In this document: positions 25,711 through 32,985 of the stretch, one piece after another
How positions within the stretch are numbered: position 1 is the stretch's first letter
How the letters are laid out: each line of letters opens with the position of its first letter
Assembly: GCF_040782645.1 (NCBI RefSeq)
Contig: NZ_CP160403.1
Coordinates: forward strand, 248,001-312,000
Direction of reading: 5' to 3'
Length of the DNA stretch: 64,000 nucleotides
Source: Streptomyces sp. HUAS ZL42
Lineage (GTDB): Bacteria > Actinomycetota > Actinomycetes > Streptomycetales > Streptomycetaceae
Notes under the pieces: generated by a model
Told to the model about the DNA's origin: nothing
What the model saw: only the letters and a program-made list of their open reading frames with translations
Databases searched by the model: none
Position numbers and translations under genes: made by a program

Positions 25711-25869
25711 ATGTCGTGCTGCCAACAGTATGACCCGACGACGAGTGCGCACGAGCATCACCGTCAGACCACAAACGACGGCCACACACGCGACTTCAAT
25801 CTGAGTCGCGGAACCAGTCGGATGAGTATGCATGCAGTTGCGTTCCGGCACGCACGATCAGCATCTTGA
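25711..25869 (+). CDS. Possible small protein, unrecognised
   Basis: A 52-codon frame starting MSCCQQYDPTTS after a purine-rich site (GAAGAGAGAG), 28 bases downstream of the ATPase gene. His- and Thr-rich, with no family recognised. It could be a real small protein or chance. Confidence 0.2.
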   Translation: MSCCQQYDPTTSAHEHHRQTTNDGHTRDFNLSRGTSRMSMHAVAFRHARSAS

Positions 25870-25893
25870 GGCCGACGCTCTCGACTCGTTGTG

Positions 25894-25925
25894 CACTTGT
25901 TGCAAGTGACCGAAAGCATTTCGGT
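25894..25925. promoter_or_regulatory. Two adjacent perfect inverted repeats upstream of the Rid gene
   Basis: CACTTG-TTG-CAAGTG (25894-25908) and, one base later but in register, ACCGAAA-GCA-TTTCGGT (25909-25925). They lie 46 bases before the Rid start. Their placement suggests operator or attenuator function. Confidence 0.45.
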
Positions 25926-25971
25926 TCTGTACACGGCCTGACAGGGCCCCCTGATAAAGGAGAATTTCATT

Positions 25972-26379
25972 ATGGCCATCACTCTGGTGAACCCGGCAGG
26001 ACTTCCGAAGATCGATGTATACCGGCAGGTCTCGGTTGGAACTGGCTCGAAGCTGGTCTTCATCGCAGGGCAGGTCGCCTTCGATGCCGACGGAGCCACT
26101 GTCGGCGAGGGCGATCTCGCCGCACAGGTTGAGCAGAGTTACCTCAACATCGGCACCGCCCTGGCCGAGGTCGGCGCTTCCTTCGAGGACGTGGCCAAGC
26201 TGACCGTCTACGTCGTCGACTGGACCCCTGAGAAGATGCCCCTGTTCCTCGAAGGAGTCGCCCGGGCGTCCACGAAGCTCGGGGTTACCCCACTCGCTCC
26301 TGGCACACTGATCGGCGTCGCAGCGCTGGCCTCGCCCGACTATCTGGTCGAGGTGGAAGCCGCCGCGATCATCGACTGA
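25972..26379 (+). CDS. Rid-family protein (YjgF/YER057c/UK114)
   Basis: 135 residues of the small trimeric Rid fold (LVFIAGQVAFDADG, YLNIGTALAEVGASFEDVAKLTVYVVD, VEVEAAAIID). Canonical RidA enamine/imine deaminases carry an Arg before the last strands; here that site reads APGTLIGVAAL without Arg, as in other Rid subgroups, so classic deaminase activity is doubtful. Strong AAAGGAG site before ATG 25972. Members lacking this Arg often sit in catabolic clusters, in line with this position. Confidence 0.9.
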   Translation: MAITLVNPAGLPKIDVYRQVSVGTGSKLVFIAGQVAFDADGATVGEGDLAAQVEQSYLNIGTALAEVGASFEDVAKLTVYVVDWTPEKMPLFLEGVARASTKLGVTPLAPGTLIGVAALASPDYLVEVEAAAIID

Positions 26380-26429
26380 GCAGTACTCTCCCCGCACTGG
26401 CCGCCGACGTGGCCGACGACTGCGCCCAG

Positions 26430-26712
26430 TGACCCAGGTGAAGGCGCGTAGGAAGGTGCCCGGCGTGGGCGGCGCCCGCACCCCGGCAAACCCCTTCTCC
26501 ATCGAGCCGTGCCGCAGCACGTCGCGGTCGTCGATGCTGTCCACGCCCGCGACAATGCCCGCGACCAGCGACAGCGCCTTCGCGTCCACAGCTGATCCGG
26601 CACCGTTGCCGGCACCGGTCAGCGGACCTTCGCACCGACCCTGGCCCGTCCGACCGCACCGCTCGGCGAGCCGGACAACGGTGGCGAGCCCGCCGCACAC
26701 GAGACCGGACAC
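26430..26712 (-). mobile_element. IS1380-family transposase fragment
   Basis: The minus-strand frame reads DAKALSLVAGIVAGVDSIDD, then DVLRHGSMEKGF and TPGTFLRAFTWVTG, the conserved N-terminal third of IS1380 transposases. The catalytic domain is absent, and the frame runs into the antisense of the Rid gene. A dead remnant. Confidence 0.7.
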
Positions 26713-26763
26713 TTCATCGGCTGTTAGGAGGTCGCCGCTGAAGTATGGGAGGTCTTCTCTCCG

Positions 26764-26794
26764 AGGCGAGGCAGGCCGTGACGGCCTGCCTCGC
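26764..26794. terminator. 14-bp perfect hairpin
   Basis: Arms 26764-26777 and 26781-26794 with a 3-base loop. No intact gene ends here; the nearest is Rid, 385 bases upstream, separated by the IS1380 scrap. It may be the old terminator of a gene lost to rearrangement. Confidence 0.6.
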
Positions 26795-27029
26795 CACCCG
26801 CCGTGTCCTCGGCCACTGCGGTGCTCTTCGTCAGGTAGGCACCGTCCAGCTCAAGGCGCGGCTGCCACCACCCGAGACACGCTCAGTGTGGCGGGTCGAC
26901 GGTCGGGACGAGTGCTGCGAGGGGGACCGGGAAGAGCTGCGCAGGGCATGCAGCATCTTGGAGCCCTCTCTGTGGAGGGAGCTCCATCCAGTTCGCGGCC
27001 CCGACCGGGGTCGTACAGCCTGGTCGTCC

Positions 27030-27326
27030 AGAAGTCGGGGTCGGCCGTGCTCTCGGAGCTGGAAGACGACGGGTACGTCCACCGAGCCCTGCGCGACGGC
27101 GCCTGCGGCTTCCCCCGGAACACCAGCAGTCCGTGCTGTAGGCACGCGAGACGGACGTAGTGCGGCTGGTGGCCACCGGGCTCACCAACGCGGAGATCGC
27201 CGCCGAACTGTCCATCTCCGTGGGCACAGTCGAGACCCACCTCGGCAACGTCACACCAAACTCCCCGCCCGGAACCGCGTCGAGATCGCCGCGTGGGCCT
27301 GGAGGTCGGGCCTTGTCGACCGGTGA
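27030..27326 (+). pseudogene. LuxR-family response regulator remnant
   Basis: Broken C-terminal half of a NarL-type regulator: receiver end (EDDGYVHRALRDGACGF), helix-turn-helix (VRLVATGLTNAEIAAEL, SVGTVETHLGNV) and, after a one-base shift near 27255, the terminal ARNRVEIAAWAWRSGLVDR. At least two frameshifts and no N terminus, so it cannot make a working protein. Confidence 0.7.
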
Positions 27327-27632
27327 CCCGTAGCTCGTGTCCGAGTCACCGAGAGCGTCCGGCCGGACGAGTGTGGCGTGCCGCTGCTCGGAACGTTGCA
27401 TGCGGTGTGCGCGCTGCTCCCTGAGCTGGAGGCCCGCCCGTGACCGGTAGAACTGGTGACGCGTTCCAGTGCTTCCACGGCTGGTGGGAGGCCCGTTGCC
27501 GAGACCGGATTGCCGAACTCCACACGAACGACTCGGTGTTCCACTTGCACTCGGGACAGTCTCCTGCGCGGGGCGGGCGGCGATCCGTGAGCCGACTGCC
27601 ACTCCCGACCTGGTCTTCATCAAGCTCGTAGC

Positions 27633-27678
27633 CCTCGTCGGCGGCTGAGAGACCGGCCCTTCTCAGCCGCCGACGAGG
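27633..27678. terminator. 18-bp perfect hairpin
   Basis: Arms 27633-27650 and 27661-27678 around a 10-base loop. A short coding-like tail (PDLVFIKLVALVGG, stop at 27646-27648) ends in the left arm, suggesting the terminator of a gene whose 5' part is gone. Confidence 0.65.
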
Positions 27679-27782
27679 CCGTCCGCGTTACAGGTGGCGG
27701 TGACCGGGCACCGTAGCGCTCATACGACCATGGACAGAGTGCTTGGCGAGGCCGCCGTCGGAGCCGCCCGCACCGACGCGCC

Positions 27783-28121
27783 ACCCTCTACGTCATCCTG
27801 GACAACCTGTCAGCCCACGAAGGCGCCGACATCCGCCGCTGGGCGAAGAAGAACAAGGACGAGTTGTGCTTCACCCCGACCTACGCCTCCTGGGCGTACC
27901 CCATCGAAGCGCACTTCGGACCGCTGAGGCAGTTCACCATCGCCAACTCGAACTCTCCGAACCACACCGTGCAGACCCCTGCCCCGCACGCCTACCTGCG
28001 CTGACGCAACGCTAACGCCCGCCACCCCCATGTCCTGGCCGCCGACCGCAAGGAACGCGCCCGCATCCGCAGCGAGAAGGGCATCCGCTGGGGCGGACGC
28101 CCGCTCGCCGCCGCGGCCTGA
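27783..28121 (+). mobile_element. IS630-family transposase C-terminal fragment with nonsense codon
   Basis: Reads YVILDNLSAHEGADIRRWAK (second catalytic Asp) and FTPTYASWAYPIEAHFGPLR (catalytic Glu), then AYLR, a TGA where relatives have Trp, and RNANARHPHVLAADRKERAR to the natural C terminus. The first Asp and N terminus are missing. Different from the two-ORF IS630 at 53 kb. Confidence 0.75.
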
Positions 28122-28224
28122 ACAACCCGGCGAACCTACGCCGCGGCCGCACAAAGGCCCTCGCCGCCGTCGCCCGTTCCGAGTGATCGCCCTGGCACAT
28201 GATCAACAACCCTGATGCCGTACC

Positions 28225-28339
28225 GAGACCTCGGCTCCGACTGCACCAGCGCCTCATCGACCCTGCCCGCCGGACCCGCGACGTGGTCCGCCAACTCAAG
28301 GCCCTCGGTCACGACGTCACCCTCGCTCCCGCCAGCTGA
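28225..28339 (+). pseudogene. Short unassigned gene tail (possibly transposase)
   Basis: RTRDVVRQLKALGHDVTLAP followed by a stop looks like the C terminus of a protein, perhaps of a transposon, without its body. It lies directly after the IS630 remnant. 28122-28493 otherwise holds nothing recognisable. Confidence 0.3.
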
Positions 28340-28493
28340 GCGGCGACTTCCCTCAAGCTCTGGCCAACGAACGCGTCGGCATGCGCGTGACCTGGGAATG
28401 TTCCATTCAGCTTCTCATCGCTCGGGCGACTTCACCCACGGACTCACACTTCCGCGGTCGAGCAGGAAGCGCCATCGTCTCGCGACGCGGAGA

Positions 28494-29441
28494 TCAGCGA
28501 GCCTTGTTGCGGGCGGACTCGAACACCGTCAGTGGATCTCCTTCACAGCGCCAGGGCCAACTGGTGACCCTTCCTCCGACGGCTTCGAAAACGGGTGCGG
28601 CTCCTCGTAGCCTGCCAGCGGCAGTCAGCGCATAGGCGAGAAGGTTGAGATCCGAAACGGCCGCCGCATGAGAGAAAAACGCCAGACGTGGCCAGGTGGC
28701 TTGCGCCCGGTCCAGAAACTGTGCCGTCTGCGGGCTGCCCCACTGGTCGCGCGCAAGAAGAGCCTCCGCTCCACCGCGTGCCTTTGCGGAGTGATACCGC
28801 ATAAGGTGGACTTCGAGCTCGACGGCAGCACAGGGGGCGTTCGGTGGCATCCGCGTAAGTTCAGAGTCGGCGAACTCGATTGCTCGGCTGAGGGAACCTG
28901 ATTCCTGCGGACCGAGGTAGTGCAGCATGCTGAGATGCGCCTCGCGATGCCACCTATCCCGCGCCACGATCTCATCCCAGATCGCAAAGACCTCGCGGCG
29001 GTGTGCACGCATCAGCCGTGCGATGCCCAGCATCGCCACCCAGGGCGAGGGGTTCTGCGGGTCGAGATCCGCCGCCAGATGACATCTGCGCCACGTCGCT
29101 GACCCGTCTGTCAGAGCTCCACTGCTGCGGCCGTGTTCGAGTTCGGCCAGGGAGTAAAGGACCAAAGCGTTGACGTTTTGCGGTTCCCGCTTCACCCAGG
29201 CTGCAGGAAGGTGCGACTCCGACAGGAAACCGGCGAGGACGGAGAGACGGTGTGTCCTGCGGTCGAAGTTCTGCGGATCCTGATCCAGAACCTGAGCTAT
29301 CTGAGCTACAGCAATGTCCGTCGCCCCAGCTGGGCTCGATCTCTTGGTGGAACGCAGACGCTTCAGGAGTCTGCCCAGTTCAACGTCGTCGAGTTCCGGG
29401 GCTAGGCGCGGAGTTTTCCCGCGGGTTGAGAAGAGTGGCAT
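28494..29441 (-). CDS. TPR-like helical protein of unknown function
   Basis: 315 residues, soluble, rich in helical-pair patterns (WRRCHLAADLDPQNPSPWVA, IWDEIVARDRWHREAHLSML). It resembles actinomycete hypothetical proteins that describe members as a chain of half-TPRs; no enzymatic motif. The basic N terminus (MPLFSTRGKTPRL) is not a signal peptide. ATG at 29441 lacks a clear ribosome site and overlaps a GCATGCATGC palindrome. Divergent from the APC permease. Confidence 0.65.
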   Translation of the reverse strand: MPLFSTRGKTPRLAPELDDVELGRLLKRLRSTKRSSPAGATDIAVAQIAQVLDQDPQNFDRRTHRLSVLAGFLSESHLPAAWVKREPQNVNALVLYSLAELEHGRSSGALTDGSATWRRCHLAADLDPQNPSPWVAMLGIARLMRAHRREVFAIWDEIVARDRWHREAHLSMLHYLGPQESGSLSRAIEFADSELTRMPPNAPCAAVELEVHLMRYHSAKARGGAEALLARDQWGSPQTAQFLDRAQATWPRLAFFSHAAAVSDLNLLAYALTAAGRLRGAAPVFEAVGGRVTSWPWRCEGDPLTVFESARNKAR

Positions 29442-29487
29442 GCATGCATGCTAGTAGCCTCCCCCCTACCAACACTTCGCCAACATT

Positions 29488-29502
29488 TCACAATTAATGT
29501 GA
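29488..29502. promoter_or_regulatory. TCACA-ATTAA-TGTGA palindrome in a divergent promoter region
   Basis: Perfect 5-5-5 palindrome in the 273-base gap between the TPR-like gene and the APC permease, in an A/T-rich patch. It resembles but does not match the TTTCA-N5-TGAA sites of the catabolic island. Possible operator for either gene. Confidence 0.4.
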
Positions 29503-29714
29503 CCTCCGCCGGTGTCCGGAACGATGGCCAAGCACCGCCTGGCTCGGCGCGACGGTGTCGACGACGTCGAATTACAGGGCGCGACATGCCCGAGGCTGGA
29601 CGCGGACCGCACCAGCCGGCGGCTCAAGCGGATCTTGCTGGGGCCAGGGGCAGTCACCGAACGTCACCTGCGCCGATCCTGCCCATCGCAGCACAGTCAC
29701 CATGTGGAGGGAAA

Positions 29715-31181
29715 GTGGAGAATCGAGTCTGGGACACTGATACCACGACTGATCCGGGGAGCGATCCGGATCCCAGCGGTGTGACTTCGCTGCGATCCGG
29801 GGTCCTGACAGCCCGGCAGGTGGTCTTCTTCGTGATCGCAGCCGCGGCACCGCTGGGATTTTCGGTGGGCGCGATTCCCCTGGCGATCGGACGCGGAGGA
29901 ATCGGCACTGCGGGCATGCTTCTGATCTGTGGAGCCATCTTCGCTGTCTTCTCAGCGGGATATGTCGCGATGGCTCGCCATATCCGCAAGGTCGGCGGCC
30001 TGTATCTGTTTGTCACGGAAGGACTGGGGCGGCCACTGGGGGTGGGAGCGGCCTTTCTCGCGGTGTTGTCCTATGCCGTGGCTTCAATCGGTTCGGTTGG
30101 CGCGTTCGCGGTTTTCGCACAGCACGCGGTACAGAACCTACTGCACTGGAACACACCGTGGGAGTTGTGGGCCTTCGTGGCCGTTGCCTCGATGGCGCTG
30201 CTCGGGCTTCTGGGCGTCGACCTCAACGCCCGTGTGCTGGGCATCGTCGTCACGTGCGAGATCGCAATTCTGCTGGTCCTCGCTCTGGTTGTGACGATGA
30301 GCGGTGGAGCCGACGGACTGTCGGCCACGGCATTCTCCCCACACGAAGTGTTCGGAAGACAGCCGGGACCGATGATGGCGATCGCGATCACGGCGTTTGC
30401 CGGCTTCGAGGCGACGGTACTGTACGCCGAGGAGGTCCGAGACGGTCATCGCACCATCCGTCGGGCAACCTACGGGGCGATCAGCGTCATGATGTTTCTC
30501 TACGCGTTCGTCTGCTGGGCAGTGGTCCAGGCCTTCGGTGACGCCGGTGCGGTGGTGCAGGCGAACGCCGACCCGACCAACATGTTCTTCACTGCCACAC
30601 ACAGCTTCGTCGGGATCTGGGCGGCGCAGGTGTTGAATGTTGTCGTCGTCACCAGCTGGTTCGCCGCGATCCTCGCCTTCCACAACGCTGCATCGCGCTA
30701 TCTCTTCGCCATGGGGCGTGACCGCGTGCTATCGCCGATGTTCGGCAGAGTGCAGCAGCGTACCGGGTCACCATGGGCTGCCAGTGCCGGGCTTTCGATC
30801 TGCACGCTGCTGGTTGTGACGATCTTCGCCGTCGCTCACCTGGATCCGTACCTGGACTTGTTCGTTCTCTGCACCACGCCAGGGGTGATTGGCCTCCCGG
30901 TTCTGACATGCCTTGCCTCGGTGGCGGTGTTTGCCTACTTCCTACGCAACAGGCGTGGCCTCCCGGCCTGGCAGGTTTGGTTCTGCCCCCTTCTCGCCGC
31001 TGCCGCCCTCGCCTTCGTCACCTGGCTCATCATCGACCAGCTCGATCTGTTCACCGGACGCTCTGGGATAGTCAACATCATTTTGCCGCTCGTCGTCCCA
31101 GCAGCGGTTCTCTTCGGATGCGCCCGCGCGGTTTGGCTGCGACAGCGACAGCCGGACGCGTACGAGCGACTCGCATCGTGA
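29715..31181 (+). CDS. APC-superfamily amino acid permease
   Basis: 488 residues with about twelve hydrophobic segments. APC hallmarks: FFVIAAAAPLGFSVGAIPLA in helix 1, GGLYLFVTEGLG, AFAGFEATVLYAEEVRDGHR in helix 6 and NAASRYLFAMGRDRVLP-like LSPMFG region. Secondary transporter of an amino acid, amine or related compound; substrate unknown. GTG at 29715 is preceded by GGAGGG. Ends the catabolic island and may import its substrate. Confidence 0.9.
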   Translation: MENRVWDTDTTTDPGSDPDPSGVTSLRSGVLTARQVVFFVIAAAAPLGFSVGAIPLAIGRGGIGTAGMLLICGAIFAVFSAGYVAMARHIRKVGGLYLFVTEGLGRPLGVGAAFLAVLSYAVASIGSVGAFAVFAQHAVQNLLHWNTPWELWAFVAVASMALLGLLGVDLNARVLGIVVTCEIAILLVLALVVTMSGGADGLSATAFSPHEVFGRQPGPMMAIAITAFAGFEATVLYAEEVRDGHRTIRRATYGAISVMMFLYAFVCWAVVQAFGDAGAVVQANADPTNMFFTATHSFVGIWAAQVLNVVVVTSWFAAILAFHNAASRYLFAMGRDRVLSPMFGRVQQRTGSPWAASAGLSICTLLVVTIFAVAHLDPYLDLFVLCTTPGVIGLPVLTCLASVAVFAYFLRNRRGLPAWQVWFCPLLAAAALAFVTWLIIDQLDLFTGRSGIVNIILPLVVPAAVLFGCARAVWLRQRQPDAYERLAS

Positions 31182-31240
31182 ACACGGTTCGGCGGTTGCT
31201 CCCCGACGGGGAGAGTCCGTCTGGCCCGTGACGGGCGAAG

Positions 31241-31268
31241 CCGACCGTTGGCCTTCGGTCACGGTCGG
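31241..31268. terminator. Weak hairpin after the APC permease
   Basis: CCGACCG (31241-31247) pairs with CGGTCGG (31262-31268) across a 14-base loop that can pair partly. It lies 60 bases after the permease stop. The rest of 31182-31470 holds no gene. Confidence 0.4.
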
Positions 31269-31470
31269 CACCCGCAAAGACCCTTGGTTGTAGATCTGTG
31301 TATTGGGGTCCCGGGGCCGACCGCCGCGCGTGCCGTGCTTCAGACGGTTGCGGACCCGGTCGGCCCGCACGCGGTTCGGGCGCAGATCCCGATCAGCGTG
31401 CGGGTTCGGTCCTCGACCAATCGGAACGATGCTCGGTCATCGTGCTGTTCGATACCTGCCGTAGGCTGCG

Positions 31471-32694
31471 TCATCTCTTTTTGCCCTTGGGCGTCCCTTG
31501 CGACGGTGGCCTCCAGACCTGGCTTTGGCTGGCCGAGGAGCTGGCTCGTGAGTCGCTCGAGCCTGGGTGGGCAGCGGGAACCACGGCCTGGACCTGGACA
31601 TTGATCGACAACTCTGCGGGGGGGGTCCAGGCGGTCGAGCCTGACCAGGACGAAGGGGACGGGGACGGGGGACTCACCGGGCTTGACGGATCCAGCTGGG
31701 CGGCAGCCGCTGCGTCGTTCAATCCGGCCTCGGGCCGCCCACGCCCCTCTGACCCGACACTGGGCGACGCCTCAGTGGACGGCGCCGACTGGCCCGTCCT
31801 ATAGGAGCGTTCCAGCGCTTGCTCAAGGTGCTGCATGAGGAATTCATTGTGAGACGCCGAGTCCGTTTTCTGCATTCCCCCCGTTGCTGTTTGCGCGTTG
31901 GACGCCCCGTTCTCCGTCAGGGCGACTTCGGCCATAGACGGGTCGATCTCACTGCCCGGCCCCTCCCTCATGGTGGGTCCAATCCCATCGGTCTGCACCG
32001 ACTGATCTTTCCCCAAGGGCCCTTGCTCCTCCTGTGCCCCGCGTTCAAAGCGCTCCTCAACGGTGGGGCCCGTCGTTGAGTCGGACTGTTGCGCGGCGGA
32101 CTTCTGCAGTTCCCTCTCGTACGCGTTGCCGGCGTAATCTCCGGCTACCGGCAGCAAGCCTTTGTCGTACGCCCACCGCAGAGCGCTACTTTTCCTGATC
32201 TCGCGCAGAACGGCGTCCTCGAAGGCCTCGCGGTCCTCCTTCGAAAAGGCACCGATGTGGGATTCAAGCTTGCTGAGCTTCTCTTCCCTCTCCCTCTCGC
32301 GTGAGGAGTCCCTGTTCGCCGACCTCTCGGAGGCGTACGGCATCTGCTGCTCGGGTTTCGTCGACCCGCCGCGCGCCCACCCGTGTCCGACCGGATCGGG
32401 GCCGCCGGTCCCGAACCCATCGGCATCGGAGGCGTACGGCATCTGCTGCTCGGGTTTCGTCGACCCGCCGCGCGCCGACCCGTATACGACCGAACCGGGG
32501 CCGCTGGTCTCGAACCCAGACGAGGTGTCTTTGCCACGCGACCTCGATCGCCGCCACCAGGCCCTGAAACGACGAAACAGGTCCAGCGTTCTCTGCCACC
32601 TGCTGCGTTCCGTCCCGAGCAGCTCTCGCGCCAGTTTCCCCGGCGCGGTCAGCCGGTTCCGGCTGCCCTGGGGACTCGGGTTGGCATCGGCCAT
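31471..32694 (-). CDS. Repeat-containing, low-complexity protein of unknown function
   Basis: 407 residues. A basic N terminus (about 1-55, many Arg/Trp), two copies of a 33-residue repeat (each with GGSTKPEQQMPYAS), a charged helical stretch about 130-190 (LSKLESHIGAFSKEDREAF), then a Ser/Pro/Thr-rich tail. No signal peptide or membrane segment. ATG at 32694 has AAGGGG; ATG at 32709 is less likely. It lies downstream of the Cys-rich/BTAD regulator pair on the same strand. A similarly sized repeat-rich protein is at 51.7 kb; sequence similarity between them is not evident. Confidence 0.6.
   Translation of the reverse strand: MADANPSPQGSRNRLTAPGKLARELLGTERSRWQRTLDLFRRFRAWWRRSRSRGKDTSSGFETSGPGSVVYGSARGGSTKPEQQMPYASDADGFGTGGPDPVGHGWARGGSTKPEQQMPYASERSANRDSSREREREEKLSKLESHIGAFSKEDREAFEDAVLREIRKSSALRWAYDKGLLPVAGDYAGNAYERELQKSAAQQSDSTTGPTVEERFERGAQEEQGPLGKDQSVQTDGIGPTMREGPGSEIDPSMAEVALTENGASNAQTATGGMQKTDSASHNEFLMQHLEQALERSYRTGQSAPSTEASPSVGSEGRGRPEAGLNDAAAAAQLDPSSPVSPPSPSPSSWSGSTAWTPPAELSINVQVQAVVPAAHPGSSDSRASSSASQSQVWRPPSQGTPKGKKR
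32327..32524 (-). repeat. Two tandem 99-bp repeats in the low-complexity gene
   Basis: Copies begin at 32327 and 32426, period 99 bases (33 codons). The first 51 bases are identical; the rest is diverged but alignable. In-frame copy-number change would be tolerated. Confidence 0.85.
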
Positions 32695-32757
32695 GGTGCC
32701 CCTTTTCATGGTCGGACGTGCTGACGTGTAGGACAACGGGCCGCCGGGACGAACGGT

Positions 32758-32985
32758 TCAACGCCCGGCGCTCCCCTCGTCGCCCGCATGCGCCGTGTCA
32801 GCGGATCCACTGCACCGGGGGCACGAGGCGGCCGCTTCGGCCGCGTCCGCGATGCGGCCGTGGAAACGACGTGCGGCGAACGGCTGGCCGCACCGCCCGG
32901 CCCACCCACCGACAGCGCGCGGGGCACACCGGCAGCAGGAGACGGCGTGCTCACAGGGCAGACGGTGCAGGGCTTCGGCGGTCAC
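32758..32985 (-). CDS. Cys-rich mini-protein coupled to the BTAD regulator
   Basis: 75 residues starting at a GTG that overlaps the regulator's stop (GTGA at 32985-32982), so translation is coupled. Cys and His at 7, 11, 13, 17, 18, 20, 32, 42, 55 and 58 (HRLPCEHAVSCCRC, GRCGQPF, ASCPRCSG) suggest one or two zinc ribbons or knuckles. Too short for most gene callers but with good codon bias. It may modulate or sense for the regulator. I do not recognise a named family. Confidence 0.6.
   Translation of the reverse strand: MTAEALHRLPCEHAVSCCRCAPRAVGGWAGRCGQPFAARRFHGRIADAAEAAASCPRCSGSADTAHAGDEGSAGR

Noticed and set aside
29488..29502. Treating TCACA-N5-TGTGA as a fourth site of the catabolic regulon or a CRP site
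   Set aside because: Half-sites differ from TTTCA/TGAA, and they are inverted relative to the CRP consensus TGTGA-N6-TCACA.
31290..31470. Possible IS5-type scrap (RNRLKHGTRGGRP on the minus strand)
   Set aside because: Only about a dozen residues look similar; too short to call.
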